Numbered from the stretch's first letter, positions 1-9,985 are shown. The stretch: DNA of 64,000 nucleotides from Candidatus Thiodictyon syntrophicum (GCF_002813775.1 NZ_CP020370.1:6101501-6165500); one strand, 5' to 3'. Program-made: numbers and translations. Notes: generated from the sequence alone by a model not told the origin.

Positions 1-41
1 ACGATGGCGATGACCACCCATAGAATCAGATTCTTCGCCAT
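1..41 (-). CDS. ftsH: FtsH protease, N-terminal start only
   Basis: Only the first 13 codons lie in the window. Read on the minus strand they give MAKNLILWVVIAIV, the characteristic start of the membrane-anchored AAA+ zinc protease FtsH, including the beginning of its first transmembrane helix. FtsH degrades misfolded membrane proteins and regulatory proteins. It lies just downstream of rlmE, as in the conserved rlmE-ftsH pair of gammaproteobacteria, which supports the call despite the short stretch. Confidence 0.85.
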   Translation of the reverse strand, partial: MAKNLILWVVIAI

Positions 42-138
42 ATCGCTCACGGCATCTGGCCTCTGGTGATGGGGTACTCAGGGGAGGGCACCCGGCTCTA
101 TCCGGGCAAAGTAACACCCTTATGGCGCCGAAAAAAGG

Positions 139-762
139 TCATTTCGGACGGAAGCCCTTGGCTACCAGGTAGAGTTCCCGGCTCGCGGGCCGCGAGGCCT
201 GGGGCTTGCGGTTGGCCACCACGGCAAAATCGGCGCGCAACCCGCGCAACATCTGGTCGAAGCCCTCGCCCTGGAAGGTCTTGACGACCAGGGCGCCGCC
301 GGGTTTCAGCGTCTCACGCGCAAGCTCCAAGGCCAACTCCACCAGATAGGCGGTACGCGGCTGATCGACCGCCGCCGTTCCCGATATATTGGGGGACATA
401 TCGGATAGAACCAGATCCACCGGCGCATCGCCGAGTTGCTCGCGCAGTTGGGCCAGGACTTCCGGCTCACGAAAGTCCCCGGTCAGGGACTGCACGCCCG
501 GCAAGGGGTCCATCGCGAGCAAATCCACGGCGAAGACCTGACCGCGCCCGCCGACCAGGCGCGCGGCGATCTGAGACCAACTGCCGGGGGCGGCGCCCAA
601 ATCGACCACCCGCATCCCGGGGCTCAGGAGGCGGTCCTTGTCCTGTAGCTCCAGGAGTTTGTAGGCGGCCCGCGAGCGGTAGCCCTCCTGTTGAGCGCGC
701 TTCACATAGGGGTCGCTGAACTGGCGGTCGAGCCAGCGCCGGCTGGATTTGGTGCGAGCCAT
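139..762 (-). CDS. rlmE: 23S rRNA 2'-O-ribose methyltransferase RlmE (FtsJ/RrmJ)
   Basis: A 207-residue protein of normal RlmE length. It methylates the 2'-O of U2552 in the A-loop of 23S rRNA within the 50S subunit, using S-adenosylmethionine. The N-terminus (KSSRRWLDRQFSDPYVKRAQ) and the SAM-binding motif VVDLGAAPGSWSQ near residues 52-64 are diagnostic. The catalytic K-D-K-E residues are represented by the K of the AAYKLLE segment, the D of LVLSDMSPN, the K of VVKTFQG and the E of SRELYLV. The ATG lies 4 nt after the stop of the upstream membrane-protein gene, and ftsH follows about 100 nt downstream, so all three are probably co-transcribed. Confidence 0.96.
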   Translation of the reverse strand: MARTKSSRRWLDRQFSDPYVKRAQQEGYRSRAAYKLLELQDKDRLLSPGMRVVDLGAAPGSWSQIAARLVGGRGQVFAVDLLAMDPLPGVQSLTGDFREPEVLAQLREQLGDAPVDLVLSDMSPNISGTAAVDQPRTAYLVELALELARETLKPGGALVVKTFQGEGFDQMLRGLRADFAVVANRKPQASRPASRELYLVAKGFRPK

Positions 763-766
763 GGGG

Positions 767-1624
767 CTAGACGTCGTGGACCCAGGCGAATCCGAAGGCC
801 TCGAGCAGGGCCCCGGCCACCGCCCCGCCCAAGACGCCGCCGAGTGCGGCGTACGGCAGCGCGTCGTAGACCCTGGCCGCGACCGCGCCCACCAGACCGG
901 ACTCGTCCCCGAGCAGGGGCCCGGCCATCAGCCAGACCCCGCCGGCGGCAAGCCCGGCCAGCGCGGCCAGCACCAGCGCCTCGATCAGGCGGCAGGGGCG
1001 CGCCGCGATGCGCAGCCGGCTGATCTGGCCGATCCACCAACGCACGCTCGTCACATAGAGGGCCCCGTTGACACTGACCAGCAAGGCCAGCATCACGAAG
1101 GGCGAGAGCGGCCGGGGGCCGAGCGGCAGGGTCGCGGCGAGCAGGGCGCCGCAGGCCGCACCGGTGGTCAGCCCCGCCAGGACCTTACCGGGTACCCGCC
1201 GGGTGCACTGCCCGGGAAAGGACACCAGCAGGCCCACCAGGGCGGCCAGCGCGGCCGCCACGGCGGCGGCCTGGGCAAAACTGAGCAGATCCGCGGCGCT
1301 CGTCAAAAGCAGCACGCCCACGATGGCACCGATCCCGGTACCCACGAGGGCCAATTCGTGCGACCCGTAGAGGGCCGCACCCGCCGCCCCGGCCAGGGCG
1401 GCCGCGGCCGCGTAGGCCCCGGGGCCGGCACCGAGCCGCTCGAAGATGGCGGTGAGTCCGAGGAACAGCGGTGCATAGATGAGCCCGATGAGGCCCCAGA
1501 CGAGCCCGCGCAGGAACACCAGTCGCGCCGCCGAAGGCGAGGCGGCCGCCAGCGGCGGCGGGCGGTGGCGGGGGGCCTCGACGGATAAGGGCCGCGCGAC
1601 CGCGGCCTGCTCTGCAATGGTCAT
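767..1624 (-). CDS. polytopic membrane protein of unknown function
   Basis: A 285-residue protein with a soluble, Pro/Ala-rich N-terminus of about 35 residues followed by roughly eight hydrophobic segments, for example LVFLRGLVWGLIGLIYAPLF, a glycine/alanine-rich second helix and a final AALGGVLGGAVAGALLEAF. No catalytic or transport motif is recognisable. It sits immediately upstream of rlmE, where many gammaproteobacteria carry yhbY instead. No strong ribosome-binding site precedes the ATG, so the start could be slightly different. Function unknown; an inner-membrane location is inferred from hydrophobicity. Confidence 0.65.
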   Translation of the reverse strand: MTIAEQAAVARPLSVEAPRHRPPPLAAASPSAARLVFLRGLVWGLIGLIYAPLFLGLTAIFERLGAGPGAYAAAAALAGAAGAALYGSHELALVGTGIGAIVGVLLLTSAADLLSFAQAAAVAAALAALVGLLVSFPGQCTRRVPGKVLAGLTTGAACGALLAATLPLGPRPLSPFVMLALLVSVNGALYVTSVRWWIGQISRLRIAARPCRLIEALVLAALAGLAAGGVWLMAGPLLGDESGLVGAVAARVYDALPYAALGGVLGGAVAGALLEAFGFAWVHDV

Positions 1625-1680
1625 GGTGTCTGGAGGGGTACCAGGGTGGTCGAGGCCGCGGAACGGGCGCCGCGGCGCGG

Positions 1681-1711
1681 AAAAAGCAGTTTAGCCGCAA
1701 CTGAACGCAAG
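1681..1711. repeat. partial copy of the atttgcg MITE-like repeat
   Basis: The stretch aaaaagcagtttagccgcaa continuing into ctgaacgcaag matches one end of the approximately 160-bp inverted repeat found complete near 10045, 26707 and 59252. Only one end survives here, so it is a degraded or half copy lying between the membrane-protein gene and the HiPIP terminator. Confidence 0.6.
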
Positions 1712-1722
1712 ACACAGAATGC

Positions 1723-1748
1723 AAAACGGGGCCCGTGGGCCCCGTTTC
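1723..1748 (-). terminator. rho-independent terminator of the HiPIP gene
   Basis: Read on the minus strand, an AAACGGGGCCC arm and its complement form a GC-rich hairpin with a short loop, followed by a T-run. It lies about 40 nt past the HiPIP stop codon, the right place to end that transcript. Confidence 0.75.
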
Positions 1749-1783
1749 TCCCCTCCCCGATATGAGGAGCGGTCGGGCTGCGA

Positions 1784-2137
1784 TCAAGCGGCCTTGACGG
1801 TCCAGGAGGAGCACCAGCCCTTGGCACTCACCACCTTACCGGGGAACAGGGTGCAGGTCAGATGATCGGGAACGTCACTGGCGCCCGAGAACTGACAGTT
1901 CGAGCACATCTGCTCGGCGGCCGGCATGCCGGGACGGGCAGCCGCCGCGCGATCGGCCTTGGTGGCATCCGCGTTGTACTTCAGGGCGACGCCGGTCGGA
2001 TCATCGGCAGCGACGGCCGGGGCCGCGGCGCGGGCGATGCCGACACCGACCAGGTTGATGACCGGGATGGCGACAGCGGCGCCGAGCATCAGCTTGACGG
2101 CGTCACGGCGGCTCTCGCTCATTGGCTTATCGGACAT
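1784..2137 (-). CDS. hip: high-potential iron-sulfur protein (HiPIP) precursor
   Basis: A 117-residue precursor of a periplasmic [4Fe-4S] electron carrier. In purple bacteria it reduces the photosynthetic reaction centre cytochrome and takes electrons from cytochrome bc1. The N-terminus has a twin-arginine signal ([12 protein letters not shown], then a hydrophobic stretch and ARAAAP cleavage region near residue 37). Four cysteines at 78, 81, 95 and 109 give the HiPIP pattern C-x2-C-x13-C-x13-C, with the conserved GWCSSW ending. The start is chosen because gaggag sits 8-10 nt before this ATG; the frame stays open further upstream, but that extension lacks a ribosome-binding site and would bury the Tat signal. 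It is monocistronic, ending in the hairpin at 1723-1748. Confidence 0.96.
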   Translation of the reverse strand: MSDKPMSESRRDAVKLMLGAAVAIPVINLVGVGIARAAAPAVAADDPTGVALKYNADATKADRAAAARPGMPAAEQMCSNCQFSGASDVPDHLTCTLFPGKVVSAKGWCSSWTVKAA

Positions 2138-2389
2138 GTCTGGAAACTCCTCAGGGTTGCAGGATAGTGTTGATGACCCGCCCCGGGACGACGCCTGGGA
2201 CCGCCGAGTATTCTGCAACAAAGGGCGGGAAAAGGCGAGCCGGTTGCAGCCTGGTGCCGTGCCGCGCAGCCGTCCGAGCGTCCCGCGCCGGGTGCGCCGT
2301 GCGCAGCGCTCGCGCCGTCGCCCAGCGCGGTCGCCGGTCCCGGCCCGGTTCCCGGCCACCGGCAGACGCCCGGTGCACCGCCGCCGCGA

Positions 2390-2857
2390 TCATTCCAGGT
2401 AGCTGCCCGCGCCGACATAGCGGGCCCTCCAGTACGGCGTATGCAGCCGGGTCAGCCCGACCTTGTGCTTGGACGTCGATGCGTGCACGAAGCGGTCCCG
2501 ATCCACCATCAGTCCCACATGGTGGACCCCGGGACCGGTATGGAAGAACACCAGGTCCCCCGGGCGCAGCGCGTCCGGGCGCACCGGCCGGGCGGCGTGC
2601 AGTTGGTCCAACGACATCCGCGGGATGGACACCCCGGCCCGCTGGTAGGCGTAACGCGTCAAGCCGCTGCAATCGAGCGCCCGGCCCGGCAGGGTGCCGC
2701 CGTAGCGATAGGGCGTACCCACCTGAGACAGGGCGGCGGACACCACCTCCGCCCGCTTGCCTCCCCCATCCGAACTGCCGAGCCCCGCGCAGCCGCCCAG
2801 CAGCAATGCCGCGGCGCCAAGGACCAGGCCCACCACCAGTCGAGGCACAATCTTCAC
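2390..2857 (-). CDS. NlpC/P60 family lipoprotein (cell-wall endopeptidase)
   Basis: A 155-residue lipoprotein: signal peptide with lipobox LLGGC (acylated Cys near residue 23), then a C40 NlpC/P60 domain. The expected catalytic residues are Cys63 in DCSGL, His113 in HHVGLMVD and His125 in FVHAS. This family hydrolyses D-gamma-glutamyl-diaminopimelate or similar bonds in peptidoglycan, so it probably acts at the outer membrane on the murein layer, like Spr/MepS. It stands alone, diverging from trxB, with a plausible promoter at 2902-2928. Confidence 0.93.
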   Translation of the reverse strand: MKIVPRLVVGLVLGAAALLLGGCAGLGSSDGGGKRAEVVSAALSQVGTPYRYGGTLPGRALDCSGLTRYAYQRAGVSIPRMSLDQLHAARPVRPDALRPGDLVFFHTGPGVHHVGLMVDRDRFVHASTSKHKVGLTRLHTPYWRARYVGAGSYLE

Positions 2858-2874
2858 AATTAACTCCCGCTTAA

Positions 2875-4143
<1,269 letters not shown>

Positions 4144-4149
4144 GGTGAT

Positions 4150-4250
4150 TGGTCCGCACAGCGGACCCCACGGCGCCGTGCCCGTAGGGTCCGCTGTGCG
4201 GACCAACTGCGCCGCAGTCGGCAAAGTGGCCGGTGTCATGATCGAGGCCC
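4150..4250. repeat. MITE-like palindromic repeat, gtccgcacagcggac type
   Basis: Inverted arms of about 20 bp (ggtccgcacagcggaccc and its complement, 4151-4204) are followed by a right-end sequence ggccggtgtcatgatcgagg near 4230. The same arms and end occur near 36120 and 39850. The element begins 7 nt after the trxB stop and may also serve as its transcription terminator. Confidence 0.75.
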
Positions 4251-4374
4251 GCCCGCCTGCTTCCGGGGTGGCAGAGCAAACCGGCTAACGGCCATGAGGG
4301 GTCGTTCGTCACCCCCGCAACATGAAAGCCCCGGCGGAAGCGGCTTTCACGGTAACCCGACTGACGCGATTCTT

Positions 4375-4444
4375 CTCTGCGTCTCTGCGCCTCCGCGTGA
4401 GATTCTTTAAAGAGGTCTCACACAGAGGCGCAGAGCCGCAGAGG
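4375..4444. repeat. imperfect 20-bp hairpin repeat (ctctgcgcctc type)
   Basis: The arm ctctgcgcctccgcgtgaga pairs imperfectly with tctcacacagaggcgcagag across a loop containing ctttaaag. The surrounding 4251-4722 interval holds no supported gene, only this hairpin and a REP-like arm at 4482-4504. Confidence 0.55.
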
Positions 4445-4481
4445 CGGTGACCCACAACACTCGGGTACCCCGCGAGGCCTC

Positions 4482-4504
4482 GTCGCGGCTGAAGCCGCTC
4501 CCAC
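4482..4504. repeat. REP-like arm (gtcgcggctgaagccgctcc)
   Basis: This arm reads gtcgcggctgaagccgctcc and continues into cac. It is identical or nearly so to arms at 22199, 32279, 46258 and 48918. Here it is followed by tttcacggta, the associated tail seen inverted at the 22199 copy. Confidence 0.65.
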
Positions 4505-4722
4505 AAGGCCCCCGCCGGACTTTCACGGTAGACCTAACTCCGGCAAATGCTCACGCCAAGAAGAAACAAAGGGATTTGCGCAGCATCCGGATCGCCCGAT
4601 GGGTGAGCCAAATCACTTCGACAACGCCTTGAAATTCCTTGGTAAACTTGGCGCCTTGGCGTGAGCAACTGCCGGATTCAGCATAAGGCGGAACCGCTGG
4701 CGCGTTCCGCCCTGCGCGGACC

Positions 4723-4908
4723 CTAACCATGCGGTATCGCGCGACAGACCCTGGGCCTAAACTCTCTATTGGGGTCGACAGCGAGTGGAAAGCCATTGCG
4801 CTCCCAATCTTTGAGATCTTCGGCAATAGCGTGTACGTTGTAATTGAGCTTTGCAGAATACTCGTCGCGCAGGCGCCGGGTTTCTTCAACAATCGGATCA
4901 CTCCACAT
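4723..4908 (-). CDS. small antitoxin-like partner of the PIN-domain protein
   Basis: A 61-residue protein beginning MWSDPIVEETRRLRDEYSAK and continuing NYNVHAIAEDLKDWERNGFP. It resembles the short acidic helical proteins that commonly sit directly downstream of VapC-like PIN genes. It overlaps the end of the PIN gene by 11 nt, indicating translational coupling. By analogy with toxin-antitoxin pairs it would bind and neutralise the nuclease. No DNA-binding motif is obvious, so a role in autoregulation cannot be claimed. Confidence 0.7.
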   Translation of the reverse strand: MWSDPIVEETRRLRDEYSAKLNYNVHAIAEDLKDWERNGFPLAVDPNREFRPRVCRAIPHG

Positions 4909-5386
4909 CGCGGTTACCCCCTATAAGTTCGTCAGGCGTGCAAAGCACCGGGGGTGCAAAACCGCACTCCCGACAGATTTGCTCGATCAAAGGTCTCTTG
5001 ATGGCGTTTGCTATGTGCGCGCAGTTCCAGGTCAACAGGAAGTCGACGCGATGAAACGCGGCGGTGGCGATATGCAATCCATCGGCTGCAGCCTTGGGTG
5101 GGAGAGCAGCGCGTTGAATCAACGTTTCTGCCAACTGTTCTGCCTCCGGTGTAATGGCAAGGAGCGGGATGTCCCGCAAGCATTGTAACCGCGCAATCGC
5201 CGCTGCAGGGTCTCCCGCGCTGGCTTCTCTAAAGACCAGTGGGGAGGCGTAGACAGAGAAATTGGTGCGCTCAGAGGCCCACCAGTCCTGTGTCGTTTGC
5301 TGATGGCCCGCGATGATGATGTCACGACTTGGCCGCGCAGCCAAATAGCTGATGACGCTCGTTTCGACGTAAACCACGTTGCCCAT
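4898..5386 (-). CDS. PIN-domain ribonuclease toxin (VapC-like)
   Basis: A 162-residue PIN-domain protein, probably a Mg-dependent RNase toxin. The N-terminal motif VVYVETSVISYLAARPSRD carries the first acidic residue (the E of YVETS replaces the usual D, as in this subfamily). Further acidic positions come from the ADGLHIATA segment and from RVDFLLTWN. The ATG at 5386 is preferred over two ATGs 12 and 15 nt upstream because gagagag precedes it at good spacing and homologous proteins begin close to the YVETS strand. The downstream antitoxin candidate overlaps its 3' end. The gene order, toxin first, is typical for this subfamily. Confidence 0.85.
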   Translation of the reverse strand: MGNVVYVETSVISYLAARPSRDIIIAGHQQTTQDWWASERTNFSVYASPLVFREASAGDPAAAIARLQCLRDIPLLAITPEAEQLAETLIQRAALPPKAAADGLHIATAAFHRVDFLLTWNCAHIANAIKRPLIEQICRECGFAPPVLCTPDELIGGNRDVE

Positions 5387-5480
5387 AAACTCTCTCATCA
5401 TGCCTTATCACCAAGGACACTTGAAGCTTGGTAACCAGATCGAAGGCGGAACCGCTATCGCGTTCTGCCCTACGCAGGCT

Positions 5481-8084
5481 TCACGCCTTACGTTTCTGCG
5501 CCGTGATCCTGCTTCTATTTTCGATACCGTCCCGCCAAGTATCCAACGCCATGATGTCCGCTAGTAGTTCGTCGGGTTCGGGAACAGCGATGCCGCCTTG
5601 TAGGGCTTTGTCATGCGCGTAGTTTGAGCATTTCGTCATACCGGCATGCACTTTGGCATAGTCGTCATCTTCGACAACAACTCCTGCAAGTCGCTGTGTT
5701 TCAATGCCTTTACGGAAGCGTAGGATCACCTCGCGCAGGAGAACTTCCTCCACGGCGCGTTCCCACGTCATGCGGAGCCGAAAATAGGCGTCAACCGTTT
5801 GCTTCCGGTACTCCTCCTCTTCGCCGTCCTTGTGAAGTTTGGCAATGGATTGATGCTGAGCCTTCAAGGCTCGAATCCGCTTGCTGGCGGTTTTCCCCTC
5901 GAAGGGGAGATCCGGATCGGCAATACCGAACCCCTCAGCACGGCGTGTCAGGCTCTGGGTGGCAATCGGCACTCCAGCCAGCTTCGCCTCCTCTGCCAAG
6001 AGACAAAGGAAATAGATGTCATGGGTGAATACGATGATCTGACGCTGCGCTGCTTCGACTGCTAGGCGCTTCGCCACCCGTTCGCGGCGGCGATGATCGA
6101 GCGAGGACACCGGGTCATCGAACACGATTCCGCCTTTACCACCAATCAGCCCGACCTCGGCCAGGAAGGAGCCAATTGCGACTGCTCGCTGCTCGCCTTC
6201 ACTTAGGATATCGCCGGGGCTGCGGCACTGTGGCAACTCCAGCTTTAACTTGTGCAACGGTTTGCCTCTGTCGGAGCGGCTCTGGAGCGAAACGCGGAGC
6301 GTGCCAACGCCCAGCGCCTTGAATTCGCGGTTGAGCGCTTCGGCCAGTTCTTTGGACACGACTTTTTCGGCGAGTTCCGACGCCTTCAGCGAGATGGCCT
6401 TGGTCTTGACGGCTGACAGGCACTGCTTAAGTCTAGCCTGATGGCCGAGTCGCGTGACGGCCGTGACCACAGCATCCTTGACCTGACTCAGACGCACTCG
6501 CGCATCGAGTTCGACGAACTGCTTTTGAAGTGCGGCACGTGCCTTCTCGTCGGATGCTATCTCAAGAGTTCCGGCTTCGGCATTCAGCTTTTCGGCCAAT
6601 GCTTGAAGTCGCGCCGCCGGGTTGACCAAAGCCTGATTGGTGCCATCCCATTGGTGTGCAAGCACCGCCGCCTTGATAGCTCCCTGGCGAGCGGTCAGCG
6701 CTAGCTCAAAGGCTTTGGTATCATTGGCGAGTTGCGGGTCCAGGACTTCGATCTCGCCACGGGTCACATCATCGAGATTCAGTGTCAGGATGTTCGCAAC
6801 GAACGGCTTGTACTCTGCGTACAGGGCGGTGCGGCACGCCTGGGCGGTTTTCTCTGCCTCCGCCTGGATGAATGCCTCAAAGCGCAGCAAGCGAACGGCG
6901 CCTTCGGCGAGAGGTTGCTGGCACAGCGGGCAAGGCGAATCCGTGCCGAGATCCGGAAATGCTTTGTCTGGGTGGGATTGGATTGCGAACTTACGAGCGG
7001 CATCGAACAGCTCGCGCCATGCCTCTCCCCCAGTACCTGGCAGCAGGTTCTCTCCCTCCTTAAACTGCTTGGCTGCGAGTGCCGCGGCCACCTGTGCCGT
7101 GCGGTAACTGTCTGCCAGGCTGCGCAACCTGGCGACCACCGTATGATCAACCAGCGCGTCCTTATTGATTGCGTTTGTCGCGATGGCGGCGACTCGACGG
7201 GCACGCAGGCGCAATTGCACCGCCTTCTCCTTCGGATTGTTCTCTTTCAGACTATTGCTCAGCACCGCATGCTGGGCCAGTTCGTCCGCCGACAGCGTGG
7301 CCAGCGCGTCGATTTGGGCCTGCGTCGTCTTGGCCGACAGTCCTGAAATCAGTTTGCCGACGAGCGTGTCGCCGTGCAGCGGCACGAACGCCGAAAGGGC
7401 GGCGGCGGACTGCGCATGCTCGTTCTCGATCGCGGCCTTCAACTGCGCGCAAACCTTCGCGAGCCCCTCGAAAACATCGAGCCCGTAAGGAACATAAGAA
7501 AAGTCATCTTCGCTATCGAGGTAGGCACGCGCACAGCGCGAGTCGAAGATTGCGAAAGACGACAGCGCAGCGGGAGCGGCATTACCGTCAGCCCACTGAG
7601 TATCTTGCGCAACGCCATCAACAGCAAGCTCGAAGGCGGCTTCGGCTACCCCAGCTTTACCCATGGCAAGGTTGGCGTTCGGATAGATTGCTTCCGTCTG
7701 ATCGCGCGCCCGGCAGGCGCGTTTAAGCACGCGCGAGTATCCGGACTTTCCAGAACCGTTGTCGCCATAGATGACGGTCATTCCGGCAGGGCTAAACGGC
7801 AAGCGCTGATTCTCTGCAATCGCATTGACGTTCCGCATATTCTTCATGGCAAGCAGTTCGACGTGAGTCGTCAGTTTCACTGGCGCGGGGATCTGGTCGG
7901 CCGTGAGGGGCTTAGGCTTGCGGCCCTTGGGGTCCGGAATGCCGTGCGCAACTTTGAGCAGCGCAAATAGATCATCGTGGTCTTCTACCGTAAGTGTCTG
8001 CTTAGCCAGCAAGCGCGCCACAGCATCGCTTTGCCATACTGGAAGACTCTGCGACCAATTTAGAATTTCTTGCAGTAGCGTCAA
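5481..8084 (-). CDS. RloC-like AAA/ABC-type ATPase, candidate anticodon nuclease or defence protein
   Basis: An 867-residue SMC/ABC-like ATPase. Visible elements are Walker A GDNGSGKSG (107-115), a CPLC motif (385-388) at the middle of long helical stretches resembling a zinc hook, the signature LSEGEQRAV (627-635), Walker B IVFDDP (653-658) and the H-loop THD (687-689). The C-terminal 100 residues carry R771-x3-E775 with downstream His813 and His824, reminiscent of the Arg-Glu-His triad of PrrC/RloC wobble-cleaving tRNases. Zinc-hook ATPase plus such a tail suggests an RloC-type protein that cleaves tRNA on DNA damage or phage attack. The nuclease assignment is inference; a Rad50-like role is the alternative. 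It lies next to a PIN toxin pair. Confidence 0.75.
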   Translation of the reverse strand: MTLLQEILNWSQSLPVWQSDAVARLLAKQTLTVEDHDDLFALLKVAHGIPDPKGRKPKPLTADQIPAPVKLTTHVELLAMKNMRNVNAIAENQRLPFSPAGMTVIYGDNGSGKSGYSRVLKRACRARDQTEAIYPNANLAMGKAGVAEAAFELAVDGVAQDTQWADGNAAPAALSSFAIFDSRCARAYLDSEDDFSYVPYGLDVFEGLAKVCAQLKAAIENEHAQSAAALSAFVPLHGDTLVGKLISGLSAKTTQAQIDALATLSADELAQHAVLSNSLKENNPKEKAVQLRLRARRVAAIATNAINKDALVDHTVVARLRSLADSYRTAQVAAALAAKQFKEGENLLPGTGGEAWRELFDAARKFAIQSHPDKAFPDLGTDSPCPLCQQPLAEGAVRLLRFEAFIQAEAEKTAQACRTALYAEYKPFVANILTLNLDDVTRGEIEVLDPQLANDTKAFELALTARQGAIKAAVLAHQWDGTNQALVNPAARLQALAEKLNAEAGTLEIASDEKARAALQKQFVELDARVRLSQVKDAVVTAVTRLGHQARLKQCLSAVKTKAISLKASELAEKVVSKELAEALNREFKALGVGTLRVSLQSRSDRGKPLHKLKLELPQCRSPGDILSEGEQRAVAIGSFLAEVGLIGGKGGIVFDDPVSSLDHRRRERVAKRLAVEAAQRQIIVFTHDIYFLCLLAEEAKLAGVPIATQSLTRRAEGFGIADPDLPFEGKTASKRIRALKAQHQSIAKLHKDGEEEEYRKQTVDAYFRLRMTWERAVEEVLLREVILRFRKGIETQRLAGVVVEDDDYAKVHAGMTKCSNYAHDKALQGGIAVPEPDELLADIMALDTWRDGIENRSRITAQKRKA

Positions 8085-8383
8085 AACAGCCTCTTTGTTG
8101 TTCGTGGACCAATCGAAAGACGATCACAAAGCCAACTGGATTTCGCCGGATGGACTACCTTATAAACCGCCGGGTCGCCGGTAGTGGAGCAAAAATCCTT
8201 GCCGCTGTCAAGAACCTGGGCGCGCACGGCAATCGTGTGCAGCACTCTGCAGGCCTGTGCGGGTCGCGAGGACGCGCCGGGACGCACCGGCAGGCGATAG
8301 CACCTCCCAAACGGGTACACTAGCCCCCACGACCGGCCCCGCCCCCGGGGCCGCGGCACCCATCAACCGCCCGGGACCCCAGC
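8085..8383. other. 299-nt divergent intergenic region
   Basis: It separates the minus-strand ATPase from plus-strand hisHF. A tataag box (minus strand, near 8160) could belong to an ATPase promoter, but no well-spaced -35 box was found. No gene or repeat was recognised. Confidence 0.4.
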
Positions 8384-9985
8384 ATGATCTCCCTTCTGGA
8401 CTACGGCGCCGGCAATGTCCGCAGCCTGCGCAACGCCATCCAAGCACTCGGGTTCGAACTGACCGAGATCGAACACCCTTCGGATATCCTCAAGGCCGAG
8501 CGCCTGATCTTCCCCGGCGTCGGGGCCTTCGGGGCGGCCATGGAACGGCTGCACCAGTTGGGATACGTGGAGCCGCTGAAGGAGTATCTGGCGGCCGGGC
8601 GGCCCTTCCTTGGGATCTGCATCGGGCTCCAGACGCTGTTCGAGGGCAGCGAGGAGTCGCCGGGTGTGGCCGGGCTCGGGCTGATCCCGGGGCTGATCCG
8701 GCGCTTCGACGATCCCAGCCTCTCGGTCCCGCACATGGGCTGGAACGGGGTGCGGGTGGAGCGGCCCTCGCCGCTGTTCGCGGACTATGGGGGGGAGAAG
8801 TTCTACTTCGTCCACTCCTACCGGGCCGAACCGGATGCGCGCAACGCCGACTGGCGGCTTGCGACCACGGACTATGGCCAGCCCTTCCTGAGCGCCGTGA
8901 GCCGCGGGCGGGTGGCGGCGGTCCAGTTCCACCCGGAGAAGAGCGGGGCGGCGGGGCTTAGGCTCCTCAGGCACTTCCTGGCGGGCGAGGAACAGGCCGA
9001 CCTGTCCCCGGCGGCCCTGGCGAGTGCGGCGGGGCCGACCCGCTTCGCCAAGCGCATCATTGCCTGCCTGGACGTGCGCGCCAACGACCAGGGCGACTTG
9101 GTGGTCACCAAGGGCGACCAGTACGACGTCCGCGACAAGGGTGAAGGCGGCGCTGTGCGCAATCTGGGCAAGCCGGTGGAACTGGCGCAACGCTATTACG
9201 AGGAGGGGGCCGATGAGGTCACCTTCCTCAACATCACGGCCTTCCGGGACTTCCCGCTCGACGACCAGCCGATGATGGAGGTGCTGCGGCGGACCTCGGA
9301 GCGGGTCTTCGTGCCGCTGACCATCGGCGGGGGCATCCGCGCCTTCACCGACGGCGAGGGTCGGCACTATGGCGCGCTTGATGTCGCGCACGCCTATTTC
9401 CGCTCCGGTGCGGACAAGGTCTCCATCGGGTCGGACGCGGTGGAGACGGTGCTCGGGGTCCTGGCGCGGGGCGGCAAGGACGGGGGCAGCTCCATCGAAC
9501 AGATCGCCCGGGTCTACGGCAATCAGGCGGTGGTAATCTCCATCGACCCGCGGCGGGTCTATGTGGACTCACCGGCGGCGACCCGGCACGCCACCGTCGA
9601 GACCGCCACCCCGGGGCCGCACGGCGAGCGCTTCTGCTGGTTCCAGTGTACCGTCAAGGGCGGGCGCGAGGGGCGCGACCTGGACGTAGTGGAACTGGCG
9701 CGCTGCTGTGAGGACCTGGGGGCCGGGGAGATTCTGGTCAACAGCATCGACCGGGACGGCAGCAAGGCGGGCTTCGACCTGGAACTGATCCAGTCGGTGC
9801 GCGCCGCGGTGCGGATCCCGGTGATTGCCTCCAGCGGGGCCGGGCGGGTGGAGCACTTCTCGGAGGTCTTCGCCGCGACCGGGGTGGAGGCGGCCCTGGC
9901 GGCGGGGATCTTTCATCGGCGGGAGGTTCCGATTGCGGCGGTCAAGACCCATTTGCGGGGACGGGGGATCGAAACCCGGGCCTGA
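8384..9985 (+). CDS. hisHF: fused imidazole glycerol phosphate synthase HisH-HisF (HIS7-type)
   Basis: A 533-residue bifunctional protein. Residues 1-200 are a class-I glutamine amidotransferase (HisH) with nucleophile Cys79 in GICIGLQ and His183/Glu185 in QFHPEKSG. From about 222 follows the HisF (beta-alpha)8 cyclase, starting RIIACLDVRA with catalytic Asp230, then the second acid in VVISIDPRR and the phosphate loops IPVIASSGAG. Together they convert PRFAR and glutamine-derived ammonia into IGP and AICAR in histidine synthesis. The domain also contains the insertions typical of yeast HIS7 and plant HISN4 (GDQYDVRDKGEGG, FTDGEGRHYGALDVA). Most bacteria encode two separate proteins. No other his genes adjoin. 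Confidence 0.95.
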   Translation: MISLLDYGAGNVRSLRNAIQALGFELTEIEHPSDILKAERLIFPGVGAFGAAMERLHQLGYVEPLKEYLAAGRPFLGICIGLQTLFEGSEESPGVAGLGLIPGLIRRFDDPSLSVPHMGWNGVRVERPSPLFADYGGEKFYFVHSYRAEPDARNADWRLATTDYGQPFLSAVSRGRVAAVQFHPEKSGAAGLRLLRHFLAGEEQADLSPAALASAAGPTRFAKRIIACLDVRANDQGDLVVTKGDQYDVRDKGEGGAVRNLGKPVELAQRYYEEGADEVTFLNITAFRDFPLDDQPMMEVLRRTSERVFVPLTIGGGIRAFTDGEGRHYGALDVAHAYFRSGADKVSIGSDAVETVLGVLARGGKDGGSSIEQIARVYGNQAVVISIDPRRVYVDSPAATRHATVETATPGPHGERFCWFQCTVKGGREGRDLDVVELARCCEDLGAGEILVNSIDRDGSKAGFDLELIQSVRAAVRIPVIASSGAGRVEHFSEVFAATGVEAALAAGIFHRREVPIAAVKTHLRGRGIETRA

